Positions 17,749-27,346 are shown, counted from the stretch's first letter. The stretch: 64,000 nt of DNA from Candidatus Marithrix sp. Canyon 246 (GCF_001723685.1 NZ_MCBX01000004.1:1-64000), one strand, 5' to 3'. Notes: generated from the letters alone by a model not told the origin. Program-made: numbers and translations.

Positions 17749-18241
17749 TCAAGCTTTAAACCGTTCCTTTTTACATCAAACTGATGAATCTATTCCAACT
17801 GAAGAAGTTTCACGGAGATTAGGTTTTTTAATTGGTAATTTAGGCTTTGTGATTGCAAACAAAACCATGAGTGAATTATCAGAAATGTTATCTATTTCTC
17901 CAATTCCATTTACTGCTAATTGGTTTATAGGTTTAATGAATTTACGTGGTAATTTAATACCAGTATTTGACTTGTATAAATTATTAGACTTTGAACATGC
18001 AAAAGTTAAAAAACCAATGTTAGTAATTTTAGGAGAAAATGAGACAGCAGGAGCAATTGTGATTCATAGTCTGCCAACACACTTAAATTTTGTCAAAAGC
18101 GAACAACTCACTCATCTTCCACCATTACCAGCTATTCTTCAACCATATATGAATAATGGCTATGATCAAAATGGTCAAATTTGGTTACAATTTGATCATT
18201 TAGGTTTTTTTCAATATCTTGCGAGTAAATTAACAACATGA
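17735..18241 (+). CDS. CheW-like coupling protein
   Basis: The protein has 168 residues from the ATG at 17735 (an in-frame TTG lies at 17729); the start overlaps the lipoprotein gene. The CheW core is visible in LGFLIGNLGFVI, ISPIPFTANWFIGLMNLRGNLIPVFDLYKLL and a C-terminal beta-rich part. The phrase GLMNLRGNLIPVFDL is the CheW hallmark that contacts CheA and receptors. It resembles PilI of Pil-Chp systems and its gene directly precedes an MCP gene with a four-base ATGA overlap. Confidence 0.88.
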   Translation: MLAPSQALNRSFLHQTDESIPTEEVSRRLGFLIGNLGFVIANKTMSELSEMLSISPIPFTANWFIGLMNLRGNLIPVFDLYKLLDFEHAKVKKPMLVILGENETAGAIVIHSLPTHLNFVKSEQLTHLPPLPAILQPYMNNGYDQNGQIWLQFDHLGFFQYLASKLTT

Positions 18242-20748
18242 CTCTTCGACAAAAGATGTTTATTGGATCAGCTTTATTAGCAGTGATTCCAGTTTTAATT
18301 ACGGCTATTGTCACTAGTGAAATTGCTGATACCTTAGGCAGACAAGCATTAACTGAAAATGCTAGAAATCATATTACCTCCTTGCGAGATGCTAAGAAAA
18401 CTCAAATTGAAGAATATTTCAATTTGGTATTTAATCAAATACAAGTTTACGCAGAACTTAGAACCACTGTAAATGCTATGCGTAAATTTAAAAAATACTA
18501 CTATAAAAGTCAAGACTTAATCAATATTAATAAATATAAATCAGCATTAAAACAATATTATATAAATGACTTTATAAATGAATTCAATGCCTTAAATGCG
18601 AATGATGTGCCTGATATGTTAGAAGTGATTAATCAGTTAACAGATCATCAGATTGCCTTACAATATCATTATATTGCAAATAATCCGAATCCTCTAGGTA
18701 CCAAAGAAGAATTATTAGCTGCATCTGATAATTCTAGTTATACACAGATACATCGTAAATATCATTCTTATATACATAGTATTCAAAGACGTTTTGGTTT
18801 TGAAGATGTGTTTTTAGTCAACAATAGCGGCGAAGTTGTCTATTCAGTATTAAAACAATTAGATTTTGCGACTTCCCTCAAAAATGGACCATATGCTAAA
18901 ACTGGTTTAGCTCAAGTTTTTGAACAAGCAAATAAGCCTTCTCATACTCAGGGAAGTATTGCTATAACAGATTTTACCAAGTATTTACCTTTATATAATA
19001 GTTCAGCCGCATTTATTGCTACACCAATTTATGATGAAAAACAAAAAATTGGAATCTTAATATTTCAATTATCTATTAATAATATCAATGATATTATGAC
19101 CAATCATCGTGTATGGCGATTTGATGAATTTGGTAAAACTGGAGAAACCTATATTGTTGCTACTGATGGCACTATGCGCAATGATAGTCGCATGTTAGTT
19201 GAAGATAAAAAAGCCTATTTAGTTGCAGCTCAACAAGCAGAATTAACAGAGACAACAATTGATAACATCAAGCTCAAAGATACAACCGTGGCTTTACAAA
19301 GAGTTGATAATCCCGGAACTCGTGCCGCTTTTGCTGGTGTTACTGGTTTTGATCTTTATGAAGATTATCGTGGAGAATTTGTATTATCAGCTTTTGCTCC
19401 TATCAATGTACAGGGATTACAATGGGCGATTTTTTCTAATTTACAAGAAGAAGAATCATTAGCACGTTTAGAAGCCTTAACAGCTAAAATTTATCTTGGA
19501 GCAATTCCTATTGCTTTAGTAATTTTGTTGGTTGGTGGAGTTGCAGGTTTTTACTTTTTTGGTCGTATTGTAGTAAAACCAATTAGCCATATGGCATCTA
19601 CAGTTAATAAAGTTGCAAAAGGTGATTTTAAAGCTCGTAGTCATATTAAAACCGGTGATGAATTAGAAACATTAAGCGCAGCCTTTAATGGTTTATTAGA
19701 TGATCGTCTAATGGCTTTGGCTAGAGCAGAAGAAGAAAATGAACAATTAAACAACTCAATAATTAAATTATTACAAGCATCTCATCAATTGAGTTTACAA
19801 CGCGATCTCACGGTTCAAGTGCCTGTTACTGAAGATGTTACTGGACCTTTGGCAGATGCTATTAATCAAATGGCATCGGAAATGAGTAAAGTTTTACTTA
19901 AAGTACGTACTATTACTGAATATGTAGAATCAGCATCTGTACAGGTTAAAAAACAAGGTGATAAAGTATCTATAGTTGCAGAAAAAGAACGGAAAGAAGT
20001 TAATGTGACTATGAACGAACTTTCAGCCGCTGCTGAAGTTATGAATAAAATTGCTGAAGTAGCACAATCATGTAATGAAATTGCTAATAAAGCCACTCAG
20101 ACTACTCAAACCGCATTAGAAACCGTTAATAGCAGTGTTAAAGGTATGGGAGAAATCAGAGAAACAATTCATGAAACTGAAAAACGCATTAAACGTTTAG
20201 GAGAACGTTCTCAAGAAATTAGTAGTATTGTTGACCTCATCAATAATATTGCAGAACGTACTCATGTACTAGCGTTAAATGCCAGTATGCAAGCCGCCGC
20301 TGCCGGAGATGCTGGGCGTGGTTTCTCTGTAGTTGCTGAAGAAGTACAACGTTTAGCAGAAAGTTCTCGTAATGCAACATCGCAAATCTCAGCCTTGGTG
20401 AAAAATATTCAAATGGAAACCAATGATACCATTGCTACTATGGATAAAAGTATTGGTTTAGTTGTAGAAGGATCACAATTAACCGAACGCGCTGGTGAAC
20501 AAATGACTGATACCCAAAAAACCACTTCTAATTTAGTAGAAGTTGTAGAACAAATAGCAATGGCTTCTAGGCAGCAAGCGCAAGTTAGTAATGAATTATA
20601 CGAACGAGCAAAAAACATTCAAGATAGTACACAAGAAACAGCAAGAGAATTGGAAGAGCAAACTATGCAAACTAATAGTTTAGTTAATTATTCTCAACAA
20701 TTAATGCAATCAATTCGTGTATTTAAATTACCTATCAGTAAACAATAA
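18238..20748 (+). CDS. Methyl-accepting chemotaxis protein (PilJ-like signalling domain)
   Basis: This 836-residue membrane receptor has a first membrane segment at about residues 7-27, a large periplasmic sensor (about 30-415, Cache-like pattern with GETYIVATDGTMRNDSR), a second membrane segment at about 418-440, a HAMP domain, and a cytoplasmic signalling domain. The hairpin tip reads NASMQAAAAGDAGRGFSVVAEEVQRLAESS in two stretches from about residue 680; the Q/A variant of the usual NAAIEAARAGE is close to PilJ. It overlaps the CheW gene by four bases and precedes cheA by 8 bases. It is the only MCP in the window and the likely input of this pathway, perhaps with the upstream binding lipoprotein. 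Confidence 0.93.
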   Translation: MTLRQKMFIGSALLAVIPVLITAIVTSEIADTLGRQALTENARNHITSLRDAKKTQIEEYFNLVFNQIQVYAELRTTVNAMRKFKKYYYKSQDLININKYKSALKQYYINDFINEFNALNANDVPDMLEVINQLTDHQIALQYHYIANNPNPLGTKEELLAASDNSSYTQIHRKYHSYIHSIQRRFGFEDVFLVNNSGEVVYSVLKQLDFATSLKNGPYAKTGLAQVFEQANKPSHTQGSIAITDFTKYLPLYNSSAAFIATPIYDEKQKIGILIFQLSINNINDIMTNHRVWRFDEFGKTGETYIVATDGTMRNDSRMLVEDKKAYLVAAQQAELTETTIDNIKLKDTTVALQRVDNPGTRAAFAGVTGFDLYEDYRGEFVLSAFAPINVQGLQWAIFSNLQEEESLARLEALTAKIYLGAIPIALVILLVGGVAGFYFFGRIVVKPISHMASTVNKVAKGDFKARSHIKTGDELETLSAAFNGLLDDRLMALARAEEENEQLNNSIIKLLQASHQLSLQRDLTVQVPVTEDVTGPLADAINQMASEMSKVLLKVRTITEYVESASVQVKKQGDKVSIVAEKERKEVNVTMNELSAAAEVMNKIAEVAQSCNEIANKATQTTQTALETVNSSVKGMGEIRETIHETEKRIKRLGERSQEISSIVDLINNIAERTHVLALNASMQAAAAGDAGRGFSVVAEEVQRLAESSRNATSQISALVKNIQMETNDTIATMDKSIGLVVEGSQLTERAGEQMTDTQKTTSNLVEVVEQIAMASRQQAQVSNELYERAKNIQDSTQETARELEEQTMQTNSLVNYSQQLMQSIRVFKLPISKQ

Positions 20749-20756
20749 GCTTGACA

Positions 20757-23700
20757 ATGGAAAAAGATATATTGGAGATCGTGTGTCAACAGATTATTGA
20801 ATCGAGTGAAGGATTAACTGTTGCCCTTGAGAAATGTTTATCTATGGCTAATGATAGCCCAGAATTTTTAGAAGCAATTGAAGAATATACTAATAAAGTA
20901 CAAGAAATTTGGGATGTAGCTGAGTTAGCTGGTCTCAATGGATTGCTTGATGTTTGTACATTTATTAATGATAATTTAATGGCCTTTCTAATTGCAGATG
21001 ATACTACAAAAGCACTGCATTATTTTGAACAATGGCCATTAAAGGTATTGGAATATTTACAATCAAGCAATGCGTCTGAATTAATTGCTTTTATGCAAGA
21101 GACCGCATGGCCAATGCCTTTGGAATCAGAAGCCGCTAGTTATTTATTAAAATTGCTGGTCTCAGAAGAAAAAACTCATAATGATCTTCAGCCATTAAAA
21201 ATTCCAGAAGAAATTAAAGATATTTCATTAGGTAGCACTGAAGTTATAGAAGCACTTAGTCAAGAAATTGAATCAATTCAAAGTGATTTACAACAAGCTC
21301 TGGATTCAATAGATGAATATACTGAATTAATGCAACGCATCTATATAGCAGCAGAAATGTTAGAAATGAAAGGTTTACAAAGTATTTGTTTGTTTATTAT
21401 TTCTAATGTTAGCTTTTTGCAGGATGCTACTGTTGCAGAGACAAAACAAGTTACAAGTCTATTAGAAAAATGGCCTAAGTTTGTATTAGATTATTTTACA
21501 GCACCTACGGATAATATCATCGAACTGGTGAATTATTTGCGTGATGCTACATGGATTCATCCATTAACTGATGATGACGCTTATACTTTATTAAATCAAT
21601 TAACAAAATCACTCGTAATTCAAGAACTTGAAGAACAAACTATAGTAAAACGTCAAACCAAAGCGGTTCCAGATGACGTTTCTTTAACTATTCCGTCAGA
21701 TATAAATCAAGAACTATTAGAAGCTTATTTAGAAGAAACACCTCAATTAACAGTAGATTTTTCTGAAAGTATCCAATTTATAATTGACAATTATAATCTT
21801 GATGAAATTAGACGCGCTCAACGTCTAGCACATACACTAAAAGGTTCTTCTAATATTATTGGAATCAAAGGTATTGCTAATATTGCTCATAATTTAGAAG
21901 ATATTTTAGTATATTTTACAGAACATAACACTAAACCACCTAAAAATTTAACAGACACTTTAGTAGAAGCAGGCGATTGTTTAGCATTAATGGTTGAGAC
22001 TTTATTAGGTCAAAATCAGGAACAACCACAACTAGCATTAAATGTATTACAAACATTATTAGACTGGGCTAATAATATTGATAAGGGCAACATAGAAGCA
22101 CCTTCAGTTTCCAGTACCCCTACTCCCGTTGCTACTGTTTCTTCTACACCTGTAACGGAAGAAGCTCAACCAGTTTTAAGAGTTCGCACTAAGACTATTG
22201 ATGAATTAATGCGCTTAGTTGGTGAACTATCTATATCAACTAAACAAATTCAAGAAAGATTAAAGCATGTTCTACTAAATACTCATAGATTAACAGAACA
22301 AAATTCACAGATTCAAAAAAAAAGTTTCGAGTTAGAACATCTAGTAGATGTACGTTGCATAACTAATGTCTTCCATAATATTAATAAAATTGAAAATATA
22401 GAAGGTTTTGACCCTTTAGAATTTGAAGCATATAATGAATTGCATTCTATAACACATGGTTTTATTGAATCTATTGCTGATAATCGTGAATTAACGCAAA
22501 CTATTTATGAGGAATTAGATGATTTAGAATCTATAGTCATAGAACAAGAACGACTAAATAAAGACTTCCAAACCAATCTGATGACAACTCGCATGGTGCC
22601 AGTTAAAAATCTGATTACCAAATTAAAGCGTAATATTCGACAAACTAGTCGTACAACCGGTAAAGAAGTAGAACTAGAAGTTATTGGCACAGAGATTTTA
22701 ATAGATAGCGACATCTTAAATAATTTAGCCGATCCATTACAACATATATTACGTAACGCCATTGATCATGGAATAGAAATTCCTGAACAGCGTCATAAAT
22801 CAGGAAAATCTGCTACAGGATTAATTAAATTAAGTTTTTATCATGAAGGCAATAATATTGTTGTTAAATGTCAAGATGATGGTCAAGGATTGAATTACCC
22901 TAAAATTCATGCAACTGCACTAGAACGGGGTTTAATTACTCAACATCAAGAACTGACTGAACAAGAATTAGCGCGTTTAATATTAATGTCGGGTTTTTCA
23001 ACTAAATCTGACGTTACACAAATGTCTGGGCGCGGTATTGGTATGGATGTAGTACATACTAATATACGTGAAATGAAAGGAACACTAGATTTAAGTTCTG
23101 AAACCGGTAAAGGTACAACCATTTCAATGAAACTACCTATGACCTTGGTTACAGTACATGTATTATTAGTACGTGTTGCTAATCAACATTTTGCTATTCC
23201 TAGTAATTTTTTAGAATTAGCAATAGCACCTAATGTAGGAACATTCCAACACATCGGTGAACAAATACATTTTAGATTAGAAAAAGAGATTTATGCACTG
23301 AGAGATTTAGCTAATTTATTAAATATATCAAGAGATAAAGCAGTTCTCGAACAAGCAGAAAAATATCCAATTATTTTAGTACGTGAAGAAACTGGAATTA
23401 CAGCTGTACTTGTGGATGAAGTCTTAGACACTCAAGATTTAGTTATGAAAAGAATGGGTAAATATGTAAATAACATTCACGGCGTTACCGGTGCTGCGAT
23501 TCTAGGTAATGGTTCTATTGTACCTTTACTAGATTTACCAGAATTATTACGTAGTTCTTTATCAGCATCTTATACTACAGATCATAAGAATCAAACTATG
23601 ACTCAATCTTCTACCATAATAACACCACGTGTGATGATTGTGGATGATTCTCTAAGCGTTAGAAAATCATTATCACTTACAATGGAAAAAGCAGGATTTG

Positions 23701-23984
23701 ATACTGTATTAGCAAAAGATGGAATTGAAGCTATTGAAATAATTAAAAATACTATGCCAACCATAATGTTAGTTGATATGGAAATGCCACGTATGAATGG
23801 TTTAGAACTAAGCAAATATATTCGCGCTCATAAAGAAACTAAAAATATACCTATTTTTATGATTACATCACGTACCACAGAAAAACATAGAGAGCAAGCA
23901 AAATTAGTTGGTATTGATCATTATTTTACTAAACCATATAATGATAAGGATTTATTAGATATGATTGAGAATGCTATTGAATAA
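20757..23984 (+). CDS. Hybrid CheA-type histidine kinase with C-terminal receiver
   Basis: The protein has 1075 residues from the ATG at 20757; the alternative TTG at 20751 adds two residues. Two degenerate HPt-like helical modules (about residues 1-130 and 160-290) precede a canonical HPt domain with phospho-acceptor H359 in LAHTLKGSSN. Then come a dimerisation region (MRLVGELSIS), the kinase core with N-box RNAIDHGIE (about 666), G1 CQDDGQGL and G2 MSGRGIGMDVV, a CheW-like domain, and a CheY-like receiver with phospho-Asp near residue 1007 (LVDMEMPRMNG). This architecture resembles ChpA/PilL, which control twitching through type IV pili. The long insert with VDVRCITN in the dimerisation region is unusual. 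Confidence 0.92.
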   Translation: MEKDILEIVCQQIIESSEGLTVALEKCLSMANDSPEFLEAIEEYTNKVQEIWDVAELAGLNGLLDVCTFINDNLMAFLIADDTTKALHYFEQWPLKVLEYLQSSNASELIAFMQETAWPMPLESEAASYLLKLLVSEEKTHNDLQPLKIPEEIKDISLGSTEVIEALSQEIESIQSDLQQALDSIDEYTELMQRIYIAAEMLEMKGLQSICLFIISNVSFLQDATVAETKQVTSLLEKWPKFVLDYFTAPTDNIIELVNYLRDATWIHPLTDDDAYTLLNQLTKSLVIQELEEQTIVKRQTKAVPDDVSLTIPSDINQELLEAYLEETPQLTVDFSESIQFIIDNYNLDEIRRAQRLAHTLKGSSNIIGIKGIANIAHNLEDILVYFTEHNTKPPKNLTDTLVEAGDCLALMVETLLGQNQEQPQLALNVLQTLLDWANNIDKGNIEAPSVSSTPTPVATVSSTPVTEEAQPVLRVRTKTIDELMRLVGELSISTKQIQERLKHVLLNTHRLTEQNSQIQKKSFELEHLVDVRCITNVFHNINKIENIEGFDPLEFEAYNELHSITHGFIESIADNRELTQTIYEELDDLESIVIEQERLNKDFQTNLMTTRMVPVKNLITKLKRNIRQTSRTTGKEVELEVIGTEILIDSDILNNLADPLQHILRNAIDHGIEIPEQRHKSGKSATGLIKLSFYHEGNNIVVKCQDDGQGLNYPKIHATALERGLITQHQELTEQELARLILMSGFSTKSDVTQMSGRGIGMDVVHTNIREMKGTLDLSSETGKGTTISMKLPMTLVTVHVLLVRVANQHFAIPSNFLELAIAPNVGTFQHIGEQIHFRLEKEIYALRDLANLLNISRDKAVLEQAEKYPIILVREETGITAVLVDEVLDTQDLVMKRMGKYVNNIHGVTGAAILGNGSIVPLLDLPELLRSSLSASYTTDHKNQTMTQSSTIITPRVMIVDDSLSVRKSLSLTMEKAGFDTVLAKDGIEAIEIIKNTMPTIMLVDMEMPRMNGLELSKYIRAHKETKNIPIFMITSRTTEKHREQAKLVGIDHYFTKPYNDKDLLDMIENAIE

Positions 23985-24348
23985 TATATATCTGATATTA
24001 AAATTTGATGATAGATATTTATTAGTACCTCAAAGTGATATTGAATTAGTAGAAACTATTAGTACTTTTACTCAATATGGATTAGAAGCAATGGTTTTTA
24101 ATTTAAATAAAGATTTATTAATACAAAATTCTAATCAATGTAAATTTATAGTGTTATTTAAAAGTACAATGGTGGCACTTTTATGTGAAGAAGTAGAAAA
24201 AATAAAAATTGATGAAACTGAGATTCAAGAATTATCACCTGTGATGAGATTATCTAAATCCCCAATTACACATTTAGTTACATATAAAGATCAAATTGCT
24301 TGCGTTTGTAAAGGTAAAACTTTAGTAAAATATTTATTAAAATTATGA
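23971..24348 (+). CDS. Divergent CheW-like protein (first of two)
   Basis: This protein of 125 residues starts at the ATG at 23971, inside the end of the cheA gene, and its stop overlaps the next start by four bases. It is short and poorly conserved. Its order of strands (YLILKFDDRYLLVPQSDIE at the start, IVLFKSTMVALLCEEVEKI in the middle) and its place in the operon fit a reduced CheW-type domain. The typical NLRG-type turn is missing. Pil-Chp loci often carry such extra coupling proteins (ChpC-like). The function is inferred from context. Confidence 0.6.
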   Translation: MLLNNIYLILKFDDRYLLVPQSDIELVETISTFTQYGLEAMVFNLNKDLLIQNSNQCKFIVLFKSTMVALLCEEVEKIKIDETEIQELSPVMRLSKSPITHLVTYKDQIACVCKGKTLVKYLLKL

Positions 24349-24809
24349 CTACTAGTAAAGCTTGGCTGTTAGATTTTGGTTATGGCTTACAAGCTGCGGT
24401 TGGATATAATGAAATGTGGCAAATTTTAATGTCACCAAAAATATTTGAAATACCTTGTACACCAAAATATTGTAATCAAGTTTTAGTGTTTCAAGATCGT
24501 ATCTTGCCGTTGCTTGATATATCCTATTTATTAATAGGCAAAAAGTCAATTAGAGATGATGTAGTAGGTATTGCATTGTATCAGGATGATGCTAAAAAAC
24601 CTGTCAAATATGCAGGAATCAATTGTGCGAGCATACCACAAAGTATTAATGTTAGTGATGATCAAATGTGCGAGTTACCAAGCGAACTGCAATACTGGAA
24701 ACCTTTTTGCTTATCTTGTTTTTATCGGGAAAATCAAGCAATTCCAATTATTAATCTTGCTTATATATTTTCATTAGAATTTAACTCTTTACAATTTGGC
24801 TGGAAGTAA
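24345..24809 (+). CDS. CheW-like protein (second of two)
   Basis: This 154-residue protein contains the CheW-like run YCNQVLVFQDRILPLLDISYLL near residues 45-66, matching the phrase in CheW proteins where receptor contacts are made. The rest is divergent, and the segment IPIINLAYIF near the C-terminus repeats a similar pattern. It overlaps the preceding gene by four bases (ATGA). With the upstream CheW this makes three coupling-type proteins for one CheA and one MCP. A ChpC-like role is possible. Confidence 0.65.
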   Translation: MTTSKAWLLDFGYGLQAAVGYNEMWQILMSPKIFEIPCTPKYCNQVLVFQDRILPLLDISYLLIGKKSIRDDVVGIALYQDDAKKPVKYAGINCASIPQSINVSDDQMCELPSELQYWKPFCLSCFYRENQAIPIINLAYIFSLEFNSLQFGWK

Positions 24810-24863
24810 TGGCATACTTAATGCTTTATGAAAATTTAATTAATTAAATTTTTATATAAAAAA

Positions 24864-26060
24864 ATGAATACGCTTTTTTTTAAAATACGTTTATTAGCGT
24901 TAATAACACTTTTAATAAGTACAAATATTGCAATATCAAAAACTTATGGACCAATTAAAGCAAATGAAAAATTATGGAATATAGCATATACTATACGCTC
25001 AGATAAATCTATTTCCAGAATACAAGCTTTATTAGCGATATTAAAAGCTAATCCTCAAGCATTTTATAAGTCATGCAATATAAATAGTTTAAAATCTAAT
25101 CAAACTTTAATAATACCGTCACGTGCTGAGATGTTAGCCTTGACAGTTAGGGAAGCTTCAAAAGAGTTTGTACGACAAAACAAAGAATGGAACAACAGCC
25201 AAAATATTATTTGCCCTACTATAGTAGAAGAAAAAGCAGCAATCTCAAAACCGGAACCGATAGCACCACCTGTTCCTAAAGTCGAAGATAAACAACTAGT
25301 AAAGACTAAAACAGAGAGTATAAAACAATGGTTTGAAAAACAAGAATTACCTAGAATTATGGGAATTGTAACCATAGCTATATTACTTTTATTAGCCTTT
25401 TTAATTAGCAGAAAAAAACAGTTACTAACTGATGATAAATCAGAAATTAATAATTTTTCAGATTATGACCCTAAAGAAAAAATGCCTTTAACTGGTGGCG
25501 CTGCTAAAGCTAATAAGCAAAAACCTTTAGCAAGTTTAAAAAATCCTTATGATGAAATTAAAGATAAGCTTGAAAATGTTAGAACTTATTTAGCTGGAGA
25601 TGATGCACGTAGGGTTCAAGGTATTTTACGCGATGTGATACAAGAAGGTAATTCAGAACAACAAATAGAAGCTAAACAACTATATAAAATAATTGAACAA
25701 GTAAATGGTTTGAAAAAGAAAGTTGACATACAACAAAGTAATTTACTTGAAGCTCGTTTAGGAGAAGATGATCCATCTTGGAAAGAAATTGTGAAAAAAG
25801 GACAACAAATGTCAACATCACAATTTTTACCAGAAAATAGTGATGGTGTATTTAAAGTGATAGATAAAATCTTTGACTTACTGGATTATGAATTAAATGC
25901 AAGAGGTAAATTGATTGAGGCTTATACTAATAGATACCAAAATCAACAACAAACTGAAATTGATGAATATAAAAGCCTGAAAAAAAGAGCAGTTGCTAAT
26001 GATATTGCAGATAGTGCAACCGAACAAAAAATTTCACAACAAGCTACACGTTATCTTTGA
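24864..26060 (+). CDS. FimV-like inner-membrane protein with LysM-like domain
   Basis: This 398-residue protein has a signal-anchor N-terminus (about residues 8-26) and a periplasmic LysM-like domain with the FimV signature YGPIKANEKLWNIAYTIR and LLAILKANPQAFYKSCNIN (about 29-90). A membrane segment follows (about 169-187, IVTIAILLLLAFLISRKK), then a charged helical cytoplasmic region with coiled-coil character. FimV proteins bind peptidoglycan and help assemble type IV pilus and polar signalling complexes. The gene ends the chemosensory operon, 54 bases after the last CheW-like gene. It is much shorter than Pseudomonas FimV and lacks an obvious TPR tail. Confidence 0.8.
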   Translation: MNTLFFKIRLLALITLLISTNIAISKTYGPIKANEKLWNIAYTIRSDKSISRIQALLAILKANPQAFYKSCNINSLKSNQTLIIPSRAEMLALTVREASKEFVRQNKEWNNSQNIICPTIVEEKAAISKPEPIAPPVPKVEDKQLVKTKTESIKQWFEKQELPRIMGIVTIAILLLLAFLISRKKQLLTDDKSEINNFSDYDPKEKMPLTGGAAKANKQKPLASLKNPYDEIKDKLENVRTYLAGDDARRVQGILRDVIQEGNSEQQIEAKQLYKIIEQVNGLKKKVDIQQSNLLEARLGEDDPSWKEIVKKGQQMSTSQFLPENSDGVFKVIDKIFDLLDYELNARGKLIEAYTNRYQNQQQTEIDEYKSLKKRAVANDIADSATEQKISQQATRYL

Positions 26061-26073
26061 TAGAACCTTGTAT

Positions 26074-26099
26074 GGTCGGTTCCGTAAACGGAACCGACC
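26074..26099. terminator. Hairpin after the FimV-like gene
   Basis: GGTCGGTTCCG and its complement form a perfect 11-bp stem with a 4-base loop, 13 bases after the stop of the FimV-like gene. There is no T-run after it, so it is either a Rho-independent-like end of weak type or a dispersed palindrome. It separates this operon from a convergent gene. Confidence 0.5.
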
Positions 26100-26162
26100 C
26101 TACCTTGTGTGTATAAGGGAGTGCGCTGGAGCGTGTGAACGAGAAGGCGTAACATCAATTAA

Positions 26163-26555
26163 CTAATCTTTCCAATCATAACTCTTAATTTTAACCATCA
26201 TAGTATAACTAGCATAGCCACGTGTTGATCTCAGAGTAATTTTAACTACATTGCTTTTACGATTTTTTGACCAACCGGGAGAAGGCAATTTGCCATACCA
26301 AGATTTTGCCTTATTTTTTAGAGTTAAAAATTTACCACTACGGTTTTTGTAAATAGCAAGATCAAAAACAGCATTGTTTCTAATTGATGAAACTTGCACT
26401 TCCATCCATTGCCCAGCCCCTGCTTTTAAAAAATGTCGACTAGTAGTGCCATGTAATATTTCACCTTCAATGATGTTAGAACTAGCTGCATAAGTTGGAA
26501 TAGCAACCAAACTATAATTAATAGTTAATGTTAATAACAATATATATTTATTCAT
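26163..26555 (-). CDS. Small secreted protein, paralogue of the SH3-protein tail at 34.4 kb
   Basis: This 130-residue protein has a signal peptide (residues 1-23, ending PTYAA) nearly identical to that of the gene at 34395. The mature part (about 27-130) is homologous to the C-terminal domain of that protein. Shared blocks are HFLKAGAG, NNAVFDLAIYKNR, and GKLPSPGWSKN against GELPYPG. The pattern (sticky N-terminal strand, AGAGQ, FDLAIY, LP.PG, late YTM/V strand) is like PliG-type inhibitors of g-type lysozyme, but this is a pattern match only. It is probably periplasmic or secreted. The RBS AAGGAG and about 50 bases of upstream DNA are also shared with the paralogue. Confidence 0.7.
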   Translation of the reverse strand: MNKYILLLTLTINYSLVAIPTYAASSNIIEGEILHGTTSRHFLKAGAGQWMEVQVSSIRNNAVFDLAIYKNRSGKFLTLKNKAKSWYGKLPSPGWSKNRKSNVVKITLRSTRGYASYTMMVKIKSYDWKD

Positions 26556-26595
26556 ATGAATTGCTCCTTAATAAAATTAAATTTAAATATATACC

Positions 26596-26624
26596 TTGTG
26601 AATCAATTAATCAAGCATTATAAT
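26596..26624 (+). promoter_or_regulatory. Sigma70-type promoter of the rpsU-dnaG-rpoD operon
   Basis: TTGTGA (26596-26601) and a perfect TATAAT (26619-26624) are separated by the ideal 17 bases and lie 45 bases before the rpsU start. It is the best sigma70 promoter pattern I noticed in the window. An AAGGAGA ribosome-binding site follows at 26651-26657. Confidence 0.75.
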
Positions 26625-26668
26625 GTTAGATTTCTAATTTTAATTTAATTAAGGAGACAAAATCTTCA

Positions 26669-26884
26669 ATGCCATCAGTACGTGTCAAAGAAAATGAACC
26701 ATTTGAGGTTGCTATCCGCCGTTTTAAACGTTATTGTGAAAAAGCTGGAATTTTAGCTGAAGTACATCGTCGTGAATACTACGAAAAACCAACTTCAATC
26801 CGTAAACGTAAAGCTGCCGCTGCTGTTAAACGTCAGAGTAAAAGAATGAACCGTGATCTTTTGCGTCGCGAACGTATGTATTAA
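26669..26884 (+). CDS. rpsU: 30S ribosomal protein S21
   Basis: This 71-residue, very basic small-subunit protein is of normal length. The sequence [20 protein letters not shown] at the start and RRERMY at the end is typical of S21, which helps base-pairing between mRNA leaders and 16S rRNA. It is the first gene of the macromolecular synthesis operon, and yqeY starts three bases after its stop. It sits behind a strong promoter and a good RBS. Confidence 0.97.
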   Translation: MPSVRVKENEPFEVAIRRFKRYCEKAGILAEVHRREYYEKPTSIRKRKAAAAVKRQSKRMNRDLLRRERMY

Positions 26885-26887
26885 GTT

Positions 26888-27337
26888 ATGACAGAATCTC
26901 TCAAACACAAAATTACTGAAGATATGAAAAACGCCATGCGTGCTAAGGATAAGCCACGTTTAGGTGTGATACGTTTAATGCAAGCCGCGATTAAACAAAA
27001 AGAAATTGATGAGCGTATTGAATTAGATGATACTCAAGTCATAGTAATCTTAGATAAAATGCTCAAACAACGGCGAGACTCTTTGGCACAGTTTCAAAAA
27101 GCTGAGCGTCAAGATTTAGTTGATCAAGAAGCCTTTGAAATTGAAATTATACAAACTTATATGCCGCAAGCTTTAACTGAAGCTGAATTAAAAGATTTAA
27201 TTGAAACTGCAATCAGTGAAACTGGAGCAGCTTCTATGAAAGATCTCGGTAAAATAATGGCACATCTCAAACCTAAAGTACAGGGACGTACTGATATGAG
27301 AGCTTTAAGTGCTAATCTAAAACAACGTTTGAGTTAG
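26888..27337 (+). CDS. yqeY: GatB/YqeY domain protein
   Basis: This 149-residue helical protein matches the YqeY family: KHKITEDMKNAMRAKDKPRLGVIRLMQAAIKQKEID at the N-terminus, split over the first 40 residues, and GKIMAHLKPKVQGRTDMR near the C-terminus. The domain is shared with the tail of GatB, where it contacts tRNA, but the role of the free protein is not settled. Its insertion between rpsU and dnaG is widespread in proteobacteria and supports the call. It ends 9 bases before a UUCG hairpin that precedes dnaG. Confidence 0.93.
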   Translation: MTESLKHKITEDMKNAMRAKDKPRLGVIRLMQAAIKQKEIDERIELDDTQVIVILDKMLKQRRDSLAQFQKAERQDLVDQEAFEIEIIQTYMPQALTEAELKDLIETAISETGAASMKDLGKIMAHLKPKVQGRTDMRALSANLKQRLS

Positions 27338-27346
27338 ATTCCCTTC

